Below, piece after piece: positions 26,145 through 37,900 of a stretch of DNA of 64,000 bases (its first letter is position 1; each line of letters opens with the position of its first letter). The notes beneath the pieces were generated by a model. The model ran no database searches. It was not told the origin of the DNA and worked only from the letters and a program-made list of their open reading frames with translations. Made by a program: the position numbers and the translations under genes. Location of the stretch: NCBI GenBank assembly GCA_964057225.1, contig OZ059896.1, forward strand, positions 11,160,001 through 11,224,000, in the 5' to 3' direction. This stretch comes from Auanema rhodensis. Taxonomy: Eukaryota; Nematoda; Chromadorea; Rhabditida; Rhabditidae.

Positions 26145-27510
26145 TGTCTGCAAATGACTGGGGGCGTGGCCTAGTTCATCGATCGCGGTTGTGCTCTCTC
26201 TTTCTCTCCCCTTTCCCTCTCTCGTTCTCCCTCTGTCTTTTTTCCTTTCTTCATATATTCTGTTTCTCTTTCAATTGCCATTTCTCTCCTTTTCTTCGTT
26301 TTCCGAAAAAAATGTGAGTCAAATGAAAAAAGCTCGGAGAACATAATAGATTCTTCTTAATATTTTTGATATTTTGAATTGCAGAACTAAGCCACCCGCA
26401 TTCTAGTTCTTTCCATCATATATGAAAAAGTTAAATTGAGATCATTAAATTTTAGAGGTCAATTGGTTACTCTGAGAGAGAATCGCAAGAGATCGAAAAG
26501 TTTGGCAACTGTTAAATTTTGCAACGGGATTTTTGAAAAACGAGCAATTGCCCACTATCGCTTAATGTTTCTTCAACAAAAAAGCTTCTAAATTTAGTCA
26601 GTGACGACATATTCTCCGTTAATATTTCGATGTGTAAACATAAGAGGGAAATTCAAGTATTTCAAAGAACAGAAAACCTGTGTGAAACAAAATTATTATT
26701 TCGTAATTCATTCCTTAAATTAGTATGAAGCGTGGAAACAAATGGGTTTTGAACTCTTATCTTAATATTATCCAAATATATTTTTTCTCAAATCAATTAA
26801 ATTTCAGTGGAAACTGGACATTTCTCAATAAGTTGGATGAACACCTATGCATTTCCATTTTATTTTATTATTTTGTTTTATCAGAGAACCAATGTGATTT
26901 CGACATGATAACATGTAGTTTGATAACAGTAATAATCCATTTCTTAATGAAAATACAGTTATGCATAATACTTCAAAACGGTACCTCATGTGATTTCTAC
27001 CAAACATGTTTAAACAGTTTAAAGCACACAAAAATGCTTGTGTAAGGAAAAATAAATAAAATTCAGTTGTAGAAAAAATAAATAACTGTGTTTGCTGAAA
27101 AAGTAAGCGGTTCCTCCTTCGTGCTTAGTAAAAGGATCACACACTGACCATTTTATCAATTTTCCACAGCTTGGTCTTACTAGTTCTCATCTAACGTAAT
27201 TTTCTTTGTTTTCTTATCACTACCATCTTGATTGAGGGGGAGAAAGGTTCTTGGCCTATAGAGTTCATATAGATCACGGTAAAAGTACTATGATCCATGT
27301 TTGTTTGTGATCACTATTTTTCTGGAATTTTCTTTGTAGTAAAACAAAGAAACGTTAGCTTCCCAGTAATATAAGAGTATCGTCGATTTGCTCAAAGAAA
27401 TTTTCAAATATTTAACTTGAAAAAAACATATATATATGTATATATATAATTTAACATGTTTATTAAAATGGTCCTGCCGGATATGAAACGAACTGGGATT
27501 GGGAAAACGT
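26145..27510. other. Intergenic region upstream of the OSGIN-like gene
   Basis: Separates the OSGIN-like start from the end of the next minus-strand gene. It begins with a GC-richer patch (about 26155-26190, with a GGGGGCGTGGCC box and ATCGATCGCGG) and a C/T-rich tract, then becomes AT-rich. Open frames at 26.7-27.0 kb look like chance readings. Confidence 0.6.
26155..26310. promoter_or_regulatory. GC box-like patch and pyrimidine tract next to the OSGIN-like start
   Basis: Just upstream of the ATG at 26144 (minus strand) lies GGGGGCGTGGCC, a GC/CACCC-box-like sequence of the kind bound by Sp/KLF factors, then ATCGATCGCGG, then about 110 nt of C/T-rich sequence on the plus strand. The tract runs opposite to the annotated gene, so it may mark a divergent start site. 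Promoter function is inference. Confidence 0.4.
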
Positions 27511-30479
27511 TTAGATTGGTGAACGTTTCTGAAAATAAAAATAAGTTAAAGTACTCCAAGATAATGATACCGAGAGATCATCGAGCATTCGGCGAGTATT
27601 TGCTATTTTTTGCATCATCAATTCATAACAATAACTATTAAATTCTAAAGATAAAAAAATAAAAAATTAGTTAGATATTCATAACTACTCAAACCTTCTT
27701 CTTCATTGGCTATTGTAGATTGAGCTGTGGCATTTAGTTGTGACATATCAGCGTCCGAACTCTTCACAGCATTATCACACTAAACAAATTCAAGAAAAAC
27801 TAATTAAAATGCAGTATGTTATTACTTCTTTGGTATCAGTAGGGCTTAAGCAAAAGGGAACTGGATCTTGCTTCGGTGAGGAATCATTTAAAATTAAAGA
27901 ATTGCCTTCTTTATAAGGGCTTTCTAAGGCGCTAGCAAACGAATGGTTAGCAATAGTCGTAGCTTCAGATTGGAGCGAATGAAACGATGTGTCATCAAGA
28001 GACTAAAATGAAAATTGATATTAAAAGACTGATTATGATTACCTGCATAGAATCATTGCCTTTACTTGAATCGGCCATGGGCGATGAAAATACTGTGGGA
28101 CTGTTCTAAAAATATAATCAATATGTGAACATAATTAGAAAAGCTTTACCGAAAAAGGAATTGTTCTTGAAACACCAGAGCGAGGAGTTAAAATTCTAAT
28201 ATTTCTCTTGAAAATATCCCTCATTATATTTTCTGCAAAAAAAAATGAATCTCATCCGCTGCGAGATTTCTCAAACAAACCTTCTGGACTTTTTCCGTCT
28301 TCTCCAAATATGGCCAAAGTGTCATTCAGGAAACCATCTATAGTATAAACATTATAAACTAAAACTATTTAATAATACCATGTGATGAAACCACAGAATC
28401 ATCCAAGGATATTTTCGGAGTTCGTAAACCAAGTGCAGTTAAATCGTTATCAAGTTCATCAATTTTTTTCCTAATTAGAAGTTTCTCATTGCCACTCGCA
28501 AACTTAAGCCAATGATCATACAGCTAAAATACAACTTATACAAAATCTTGAAAAAAAAACTAACTTTAGATAAATCCTTTTTGGATTCACTGCTTTTACT
28601 AGTCTGAAGTAATTGTTCAGCTTCCAAATATCTCTCAGATGCAATTAGACGGCTGACATTGTACCTTTAAAAAATAGAAATTAAGAAATAAGAAATTTCT
28701 TCAAACTTTAAAAGAATAGCTAAAATTCTGGCTTCTTCTTCTACGTCAATTAGTGCATCAGGCGTTGTAACAACAAAAACATTGTCACTAGACCGAGAAG
28801 GTAAAACGCAACTAAAATATGTAATTTTGAAAAGAAGCGATATACAATATTTACTTAGCGATAGCATCGCCAATCTGCTGCGCATAGAGATCAGTCCAGT
28901 AACTGGGATATTCAGCCCTTCTCATCCACTATATCAACTGAATAAATTAGGAAAAAAAAATTAAAACAACTCTGAATGCAGCAAAAGATAATTTAAGACT
29001 GAATGATTTCGAGCGCAATCGAACAGTTTCCATAATTTTTTGTAATTTCAACAGCACAGAAGGGTTCTTTTGTTTTCTGTAATTCAATTTCCAACAATAA
29101 ACATAAACTTCAAATCCTACCCTTCGAGATAACTAACTAATGCTTGCCACATCTTCACTTGTTCAGCCGTAATAGGGAGGGATTGATATAATAATCTCGA
29201 TGATCGGGGTACTTCTAATCGGCACCATAACATTGTCCAAACGAGAAACAACTATAAAAATTATTATTAAGAATTAAATTAGTTAAAATCTACTTCGGCG
29301 TCCATAGATGTTAGAGAGTGTGAATCAATTTTTTGTAAGTCAAAATTGTCAGGCCTTGGTAAATTTTTAAAAATAACTTTCGTAACAATCACTGAAATAT
29401 AAGAAAAAAGCTTTTCCTTAACTTCTGAAAAAAACTTACAAGGAGTGAAAGGAATTGCAGATTCTTCCGAAGTAGGAGGAAACGATTGCATAAGACTAAG
29501 AATGCGATAAATATCTTTTTCAAAAAGATATGGTGAAATTTCTAAAGAATACATATATTTAAAAATTATATTAAAGACTAACGTTCGGAAAGCGTGCAAA
29601 TATCCCGTACGGATATTCCTGGATTGAAAGATGGAAACTTGGTCAAAGCTGAAGTTAATAAAGTAGTTCGAAGTCTTCGTATAGCACCATCTTCCGGAAT
29701 CAGCTCTTGCACAATTTTATCTGACAGCTGAGAAACAAAATAAGAGAAAACATTAAGATATGACATACATCAGTGCTCTTCCAAACTAATTGAATATTCG
29801 AGAACTCTACAAGTGCTAAAGACATTGTAGACACTGAAAAACACGGAATAAATCAAAGCTATTACTCTACACAGACCCAAGGACATAGAGGCAGAGAATG
29901 CCTTCAGATCATTTACATCTTCTTTGAATGTTTTTCCGCATTGGTAGGAAAGCGAATGCAAAACATGTGAATACACAGTCTAAAATTTGAAACATCTAGA
30001 ATTAATGTAGGTTGCAACATACGGGACCACTTTTCAGGTAAACCAAATATTCTGCACAAGCTTTAAAAAATAACTGCTCAGCCAAAGAAATTAAGGAAGC
30101 TGAAATATTCCAACTCTCATTCAATTGTCGGGAAAGAAGTGTTTGTAGGCTAGAAATAATACATAGCATATTCAAAACAAGGAATCAAACTTTAATATCG
30201 AATCCATGATACTTTTCTTCAAAACGGGAGTACAGCTCATGCCGTTAGTGATAATTTTATCAAGTAAAACAACATACGACAAAAAAGATTCTTCATTATA
30301 AGTACTACAGTCCTTAAATAGGTTGAAATCCGATATATAGTTGAAAATATAATTACCTGATAAGCAGAACACTTTGAGAAGGAAACTTCAGTCCTTGGTG
30401 AAAAAGGCCTAACAGGCTGATTTTCTTTAGAATTTGAAAAAGGAGAATGGAGAAGAATATCGGCGTTAAAAGTGTTCAT
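27511..30479 (-). CDS. Unrecognised helix-rich protein with a Ser/Thr-rich C-terminal region
   Basis: About fifteen minus-strand exons with short introns join in frame. The N-terminus MNTFNADILLHSPFSNSKEN sits directly after atttctag, a free acceptor. The first two thirds (from LQTLLSRQLNESWNISASL through LFLVWTMLWCRLEVPRSS and MWQALVSYLEG to ERYLEAEQLLQ) read as amphipathic alpha helices, like a HEAT/TPR-type solenoid. A charged segment KKIDELDNDLTALGLRTPKI follows, then about 150 residues rich in Ser, Asp and Pro with SP/TP dipeptides (NIRILTPRSGVSRTIPF), and a short helical end YELMMQKIANTRRMLDDL. No membrane segment, zinc finger or enzyme motif is visible. Solenoid plus phospho-tail suggests a scaffold, possibly nuclear or cell-cycle, but I could not match it to a family. 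The last intron (about 45 nt) may instead be read through, since the frame stays open. The stop is at 27511-27513 either way. Confidence 0.7.
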
Positions 30480-30918
30480 ACTAGAAATAATTGATTGATA
30501 AGCTTCAGAGAATATATCGAATTTATAAATAAGAAACTCTTGAAATTTTCTTTTTTTCAATTTAAATCCTTCAAGGCGCGATAATTGTTAAACGCAGTAA
30601 AGGGTGTAATCCGCGTACAATTTATTATGAAAACGTTCCAACATGAAGTTCAAAATGTAACTTTATGTCATTTTTCATGTACTATGTGAGCATGATATTG
30701 GTGTGGTTACTTAGCGAAAATGTTTTTTCAAATTTATGTAACTATTATATAGGAGCAATTAATGATTAAGAAGTGCATAACACTGTTTTGTAACTATTCA
30801 AATGTAGTTTAATATTATGGCACTATTAATTGGAAATACAATTCATTTCAATAAGTTTACAATTAACAATAAATGTGAATAAGATTCATTCTAAATTTTA
30901 TAATACATATGTTACTAT

Positions 30919-31951
30919 TTATTCAGTTTCAGTCCCGTCTAGTTTGTCATTGATTGCCACCTAAAGATTTTATTCTAAATGTTGCAAGAAATAAAAGAAA
31001 ACCTCATCAACTAAGAGCTCTAGTTTTTTTGCTACACATTCATTGAATCTTGTTGCGTGGTCAGGAGAAACCACGTTCAGTAATTCACGAGCATTTTTAT
31101 AATAATGTGTGTGAAGTTCCACCTAAATTCAACACTGTTTAATTAATTATAAGAATACAAAACCTTTGTGTAATCTCCATACATACAATCGGTATGTGAA
31201 GAAGCTATTCTCCATCCTTTCATGGTTAGTTCAAGGGTAAATGGTTGGCCTTTTGTAATTTTTATAACTTTTGAAACTTTAGTCTGTAATACCTTCTTGT
31301 GTTTTAATATTCACAAATATGAGGTCAGATGTTCGGGGCAGCATTTCAGATACACTTATATCTTGAACCTACATTAAAAATCTGTCAATGTTTTATGAAT
31401 AAGAATAACCTCGTGAGCGATTTCATGAACTGCAGAAATAGCTTCAAGTTCCAATGGCTCACCACTATCACTCATGGTTACTCCGTCGTCTTCATGTCGT
31501 TTTCTGTTGCTCTGAGCGATTTCTTCTAATGATAATGGTGTTCTTAATTATCTTGGCATAGACAATAGAGCAATTTATAGCAAATTACTTGGATGAACTC
31601 ATCTTCGATGATATAACATTTATAGTGAGTTGTTCATCATCCGGAAACAGAAAAGGAGTATCTTGTGTAGGTGATACTGCTCGCGACGTACGATATACCT
31701 GAGCAGCTGCATTCCAACGAGCGGAACTAAAAAATATTGTTAACACTAGTTTATCATGTACTGATTACTCACTCTTGTTGTTTATATAAAGGAGAAACTC
31801 CTAAACTGTCAGCCAATACATTGGCATTTAGTGAATTTGATATAGGTAATGAAGAACAAATGCAAGCATTTGGGGTTTGAATACCCGATACGGGAATACA
31901 AGGTGTTGGTGGAGGAGATTCTGGTTCGTTTTGTTTTACGTTTTGATCCAT
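30919..31951 (-). CDS. GSKIP: GSKIP-domain protein (GSK3-beta interacting protein family)
   Basis: Seven minus-strand exons give about 230 residues. The N-terminal 120 residues are Pro/Ser-rich and probably disordered (starting MDQNVKQNEPESPPPTP). The C-terminal 110 residues form a GSKIP domain: LELEAISAVHEIAHEVQDI, SEMLPRTSDLIFVNIKTQ, FTLELTMKGWRIASS and LLNVVSPDHATRFNECV align in order with the vertebrate protein, whose domain binds GSK3 and the PKA RII subunit. The protein ends LDGTETE with the stop at 30919. Vertebrate GSKIP is about 140 residues, so the long N-terminal extension is notable. The third exon uses the acceptor attaag in 'gataattaag', which restores the frame; a closer attag acceptor would break it. 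The domain call is firm, the PKA/GSK3 partner function is by family. Confidence 0.9.
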
Positions 31952-33269
31952 AAAATCTATAATTTTCTGGATGAAACGGTAATATAAAACAACAAAAGAA
32001 ATATTAACTTACAGAGAAAAGCAAAAAATTTATAAAAAAATTATCCGTGGGACATATTTTATACAAATAAAAAACGTTTTATAATATTTTATGCCAAGTG
32101 ACTAAGTATTATGGGTATTGATTAAATATGATGTAGTTGGAACTAAACCGAGTAAAAATAATATGAGGACAATGAAGACTACTGTTTATGGAGAGAGGCC
32201 AAAGGCTAATATAGCAAAAGATCGAAAAGATAGCTTTTTAATAGGTCAAGAAGTCACAATAAAAAATTTTGTAACAGCTAAGTTATATATATACCTGAGT
32301 GTAAAGCTTCGTGGGAGTAGGGGTTATATATTTTTTCATTTTTGATTGTTTCATTTGTTAGTTTGTATTAAAATACAAAATCGGAATGAAGATAATTGTT
32401 TTGAAAAGAAATGAAAAATATTCATAGCCATCAAACTAGTGACTTATTAAGATTGAAAGTAAACATTCAGTTTCTCAATAAACAAACAGTAGAAACGAGT
32501 CAAGAGAATGCTTGAAGCTTTAGTTTAACATTGGTCCACATTTGCTCGAAGCTTTTCACTCGGTTGCTCTATTGACGACCATGCACATATGCAAAAAAAA
32601 TATAGACATAGAAACTATACATCAGCTATGAAATATGAATCAATGATGTTAATATCATCAAAAACATAAAAATATTTTTTTATATATACAATGACACCGC
32701 ATAGATGTGAATAAAGGTGGCTGATTTATCTAGATTATATTTTTATTATTCAACACGACATGATGAAGGAAACAAGTCAAAGATCTACTTATCTTAAACT
32801 ATATAAACAAAAGTAAGGTTCCTCAGAGAAGTTCAAACTAGTTAGAAGAGACATTTGCGAAATGAAAGTATTTTTTTTGCCTGTTAAAAATATGTTCGAA
32901 TGAAACAGAAGTTGCACTGCAAAGTGTAAAGGTGAGTGTTCCTTAGAATCTTGATTATGAAAGAAATCATCGGTTGGAGGGCTGTTTTCTTCACTATTAA
33001 ACTGAGACAGAGAAAACAGAATCTACCCTTTCATCCTCATCCTTTATTTCTTTCATGTAGACAATAGTCAACATTTTCCTAGTGATATTTTCTATTTGAA
33101 CATGTATGTCTTATTTCTTTATATTATATAAATTATTTGCATTTATAAAAAAATTATAAAATCAAATATTTTATTACTCACTTAACAAGGTAATATTTTA
33201 AAATTAGACAATTTATTGAATAAAGTTACAATAATAAAAGCAATCTTTATATATAAGTTGAAGACAACT
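31952..33269. other. Intergenic region between GSKIP and the peptide gene
   Basis: 1.3 kb, AT-rich. A plus-strand open frame at about 32118-32345 starts only at a TTG and has no splice support or recognisable motif. Nothing else is supported. Confidence 0.55.
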
Positions 33270-33621
33270 TTATTTTCTTCCCAAGCCTTTATAGTAAGGA
33301 AAATGTCCCCGTTCGCCGAATCGGGAGAAACGTGGTTTTCCTTCATCCATACTTGATCCTATAAATATTATTTTACTATTTTGAGCATGTCATTACAAAC
33401 ACATTTAATTCATTATTCTACTATATTAAATCTGAAACATACTTAGTGCTCTTCCCATAAAATCGGGTTCTGCCACAAAATAAAGCACAGATCTAATAAA
33501 AATAAATAATTTAATTATATATTTTTCTTTCATACCCATCCGAAACAATATTTGGTTCCTGGTTATCAGAGCTTGCAACCAAGGTGGAGAAAGCAATGAT
33601 GCAGAGTATAGCGGTTAGCAT
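33270..33621 (-). CDS. Small secreted peptide precursor, neuropeptide-like
   Basis: Three minus-strand exons with two short introns join to about 75 residues. The N-terminus MLTAILCIIAFSTLVASS is a clear signal peptide. A short spacer follows, then FSRFGERGHFPYYKGLGRK at the C-terminus. The final GlyArgLys is a standard prohormone-convertase plus amidation signal, so an amidated ...YYKGL peptide is predicted; the internal RFGER could release a second, RF-amide-like peptide if cleaved at single basic residues. I do not recognise the mature peptide as a named nematode family. Small size, signal peptide, lack of cysteines and the amidation signal support a neuropeptide; an antimicrobial or epidermal peptide is the alternative. 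The ATG at 33621 is the only start that gives a signal sequence. Confidence 0.65.
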
Positions 33622-34946
33622 CTTGACCTAAGATATAGCATTAATTAGGAAATTCGGAGGAAGAAAAGAAAGAAATTAGAGAATTCTTATAAGAACTGAA
33701 ATTATCTAGCATGAAATAAGACAATTTTTAGTAATAAAATATGAAAAAGGAAGCATGTCAGCTCATCAAGATGTTCTCACATATACCGAGACTAAAAATA
33801 TAAGATTCATTTTGAACATTTTATGAATGAATACATATTAAAAAGATCGAATATATATATATATATATTTATAATGTGCTTTTATTATATGATTATTAAT
33901 TTAATTATTCAGTTAAATATTCTAAATTTGAAATGTTTCAGATTATTGTTAATATTTTAAATCAAAGAATCCAAAGAAGAATCAGAACATTTTTTTTAAT
34001 AAGAGCCATTCGCAAATGAATATTTCTTTTTGAAAATATTTAATTCAATAATATGAGACTATGATGTATGCCGAAATGAACTTTCAGCTTTCTATAAAAT
34101 CAGTACCTACTACTTAAACATTTAAATTATCAAAAATGAAATATTTATATATTGAGGCAAAGTGATTTTCGAACATGTTATGAAATTTCACAAAAAAAAT
34201 GTAAAAAAAACTTTTAAAAAACAAAAGATTTTTAATTTTTTTGTTCGTCAAAAGCTAAGAAAGCATCTAATTTGCTTTGAGAAATAATATGCATACATAT
34301 GTTGATGTTAGAGTAATCAACACTTTCAAATCTGAAAATAAAAATTTAAAAACGTCATGGTTATTTCCCAACCATACTTTTAAATCTTATTCACATACTA
34401 AATTGAAATAAACAATACATCTTTCTGAAAAGTTTAAAAATATTGCTTCAGGCATAAGACTTATATCTCCTGGATAAATCTGAATAATACTCAATTGGAC
34501 GGAAAATATTATGTCTTTTAAAAGATATTCCGGCTAATTTTTTTCATTTTACACACAATATGGGACCGTTGCAAACATCTAACATCAATGTTTGAAACAT
34601 ACACAATATAATCAAAACGCCTTCTTATTATTCTATATATTATATAATTGCCCTTTTTTTTGGCCTTTGTCATCATGACCCCAAATATTCCTGTCATATT
34701 GCCCCTGTTGATAACAAACGGTCATTCCCGCCATTTGATATCAGCAGAACTTCAAAGATTTTCTATACTATATGCAATTTTATAAATAAGCACAAACTAG
34801 ATGTTACTTTCAGATTAAGAAAGTATACATTATGTTGAGCTGAGTAATTTGCATTGCCTATTTTTCTAAATATGTTTATAAACTTATGCTAAAACGTTTA
34901 TCATTTATTTTTAATAATCTCATGTGATCATTTTCTAGAAACTAGA
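33622..34946. other. Intergenic region between divergent peptide and OPLAH genes
   Basis: 1.3 kb between two divergent genes, very AT-rich, with an (AT)n run at 33850-33868. No exon-like reading. The plus-strand end, ttttctagaaactag, leads straight into the OPLAH ATG. Confidence 0.6.
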
Positions 34947-37900
34947 ATGTCCGGTTTTGGATTTGCAATTGATCGCGGGGGAACGTTCACAGATGTTTGC
35001 GTTTTTAAGCCTAATGGTACCACAAGAATTCTAAAGGTAGTTGCACTAATAAATAACAAAAAAAAATTAAATATTCTTTTGGAAAAAAAAAGTTAATTGC
35101 CCATTGTTTAGGTATTATCCGAAGACCCTGCTAATTATGTTGACGCTCCTACAGAAGCTATTAGAAAAGTTCTGGAAGAAGAGCTAGGCAAAGTAATTCC
35201 ACGTAATACGCCTATACCTACTGGTAATAACAATTATATTAAAAAAAAACTAAACTCCGTATTAAAGAACATATCAAATGGGTCAGAATGGGAACTACTG
35301 TTGCCACGAACGCCTTATTGGAAAGAAAAGGAGAAAGAATAGCATTGGTTATCACTAAAGGGTTCCGCGACTTATTATCCATTGGAAATCAGAGTCGACC
35401 AAAGATTTTTGAGTTCAATATTCAAATCCCAGAAGTAAAAAATCATAATATAGAAATGGTGTTCAAAAATACATTATATTTATTTATAGATATTGTATGA
35501 AGATGTAGTAGAAGTAGATGAAAGAGTTATACCTTATCAAGAGGATTGCCAACTGTCTGACGAGTTAAAGACTGTACAAACTACAAATGGATTAAAGGTA
35601 CATTTGTCACAAATTACTTTTGATAACATTAAATGTTTGAAGGTTTCTATTCAAAAGGAAATAAATCGTGATGAAGTTCGGAAAAACTTACAAAGTATTC
35701 TGAATAAAGGAATAACTAGCATTGCTGTTGTACTTCTTCATTCATTTATGTGAGTTGAATTTTAAAGACTCTGCGATATACTTGAATTAGAAATACGATG
35801 ATGAAGAACCATATCGTTTTTTAGATATCCAGATCATGAAAAGATTATAGAAGAAATTGCATTTGAATTGGGATTCAAAAACATTTCTTTATCGCATTCA
35901 GTGATGCCTATGATCAAAATTGTTCCCAGAGGTTTCACAGGTAGCAGCTGTGAACTAAGATTGATTTCAAATAAAATATTACAGTAACAGCAGATGCTTA
36001 TTTAACTCCAAAAATTCGAGAATATATAAAAGGCTTCGAGAGCGGATTTGATGGTGGCATTTCAAAAATTCGTGTGGATTTCATGCAATCAGATGGTGGA
36101 CTGTGTAATGTGAATAGGTACGCTTGGTATAAAGAGTTTTATAAAAGAAAAGATTAAAAACAAGAGAATATGAGAATAACCACTAGTAGTATATGGGAAG
36201 ACTTATTGTCTACATGGGCGGAGTCTAGTGTCTTGAGCTTGAGAAAATATGATGATTGAGATTATTCAATGTTTAATCAGCAATGTATTTCCTAACGCAT
36301 AATCTGAATAATTTCTCACATTCATGTACAAGATATTTAACATATATCTTAAATATACATATATCTATAAATTGTATAAAGAAAGGTAGAAGGAAAAAAA
36401 ATGTTTAAGAGGAACGTTTTGAATATTCTCTTTAGTATACATGTAATAAGTAATCAAATATTGCAGTTAATGAATTTCATGATATCGGAAAATTAACTAA
36501 GACTTATATTGAGTATATTAGAATAAATAAATTTTTAAAGAATATAAACTGTGGTCAAGATCATATAATCTTTAATGCTTTATGCAGAATTCTCAAAGTG
36601 ATTTTCAACGGAAGTTGGAAAGAAAAGCAACTTTTAAGTGAAATGACACAAATACAAGAACATTCTGAAAGTTTAGCTCTAGAACTACTTAATAGAGTTA
36701 TAAGGATAACGACCCTGAGATGATAACCAATTCTCAGGGGAAATATAGCAGTATATACACTTAGCTAATCTTTAAGACAACATAAGTTTCAATTGCAATT
36801 TTGAAAACGGTAAATTTTTTTTCTATATTTGGAAAAAGTATAAGTTCAGCAGTGAAATTGGAAAATAAACAGAATAATAAAAATGAAAAAGTTAGTATAA
36901 TTTTACTTAAAAATTAGGAAAACTATATTGAATTCTGGGAAAATTCCTTTTAAAAAAAGTATTAAAGCAATTAATGCTGTCTCCCTATTCATGAAAATAT
37001 ATTTCTTGAATACTAAAACGGATACAGTTTTCAGAGCAAATAGCTTTTCCTTTTAATTTTTTTAAAACGAATTGCCATTAGGTTCATTAATTCATTAATT
37101 GAAGATTTCACGGATCAAAAGCTATTTTGTCTGGTCCAGCCGGTGGAGTTGTGGGTATTTCGAAAACATTGTTTGATAAAAACATGCCGATTATTGGATT
37201 TGATATGGGTGGAACCTCAACCGATGTACGATGATGTTTCAGATATGCTTCAATCTAATATATATTTTTGTTTATTTAGGTTTGTCGATATTATGGTGAA
37301 TTGGAACATGTCATGGAGACAACGACAGCTGGCATAACTATCCAGGCACCTCAGGTAATTGCCAAAAAAACCTTTAACCTGTTTTTCTTTGCTGAATACA
37401 TATTTTTAATTATTAATGATGTATATTCAGTTGGATATCAGTACTGTAGCTGCAGGAGGTGGATCTCGTTTATTTTTCCGCAACGGATATTTTGTTGTGG
37501 GACCAGAAAGTGCTGGAGCTCACCCAGGGCCTGTTTGCTACAAAAAAAATGGGTAACATCGTTGTTTTCAGTTAAAAAGTATTACGAGCAGAAAATCTCA
37601 TTTAGATACTTAACGGTGACAGATGCAAACTTGATTCTTGGACGTATTTTGCCTGAGTATTTCCCAAAAATTTTTGGTCCTAATGCTGATGAGCCATTGA
37701 GTGTGTAAGTCGTAAACTCGTATTCTACACGAAAGGAAATAACATATTCAGAGAATGTACAAAAAAGGAATTTGAGAAACTTACACAAGAGATAAACACA
37801 TATCTGAAGAAAATATCTAATGACTCCAAATTATATACAATTGAAGAAGTTCATAATAGAAAAGAAATTTGATTTTTAAAACTTAAAACTTAAGGTTGCT

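Noticed and set aside
26725..27045. Overlapping plus- and minus-strand frames of about 70-106 codons
   Set aside because: Composition is that of translated AT-rich DNA, both strands are open over the same stretch, and no exon joins were found.
32118..32345. Plus-strand frame in the GSKIP-peptide gap
   Set aside because: Starts only at TTG, has no splice signals of the local type and no motif.
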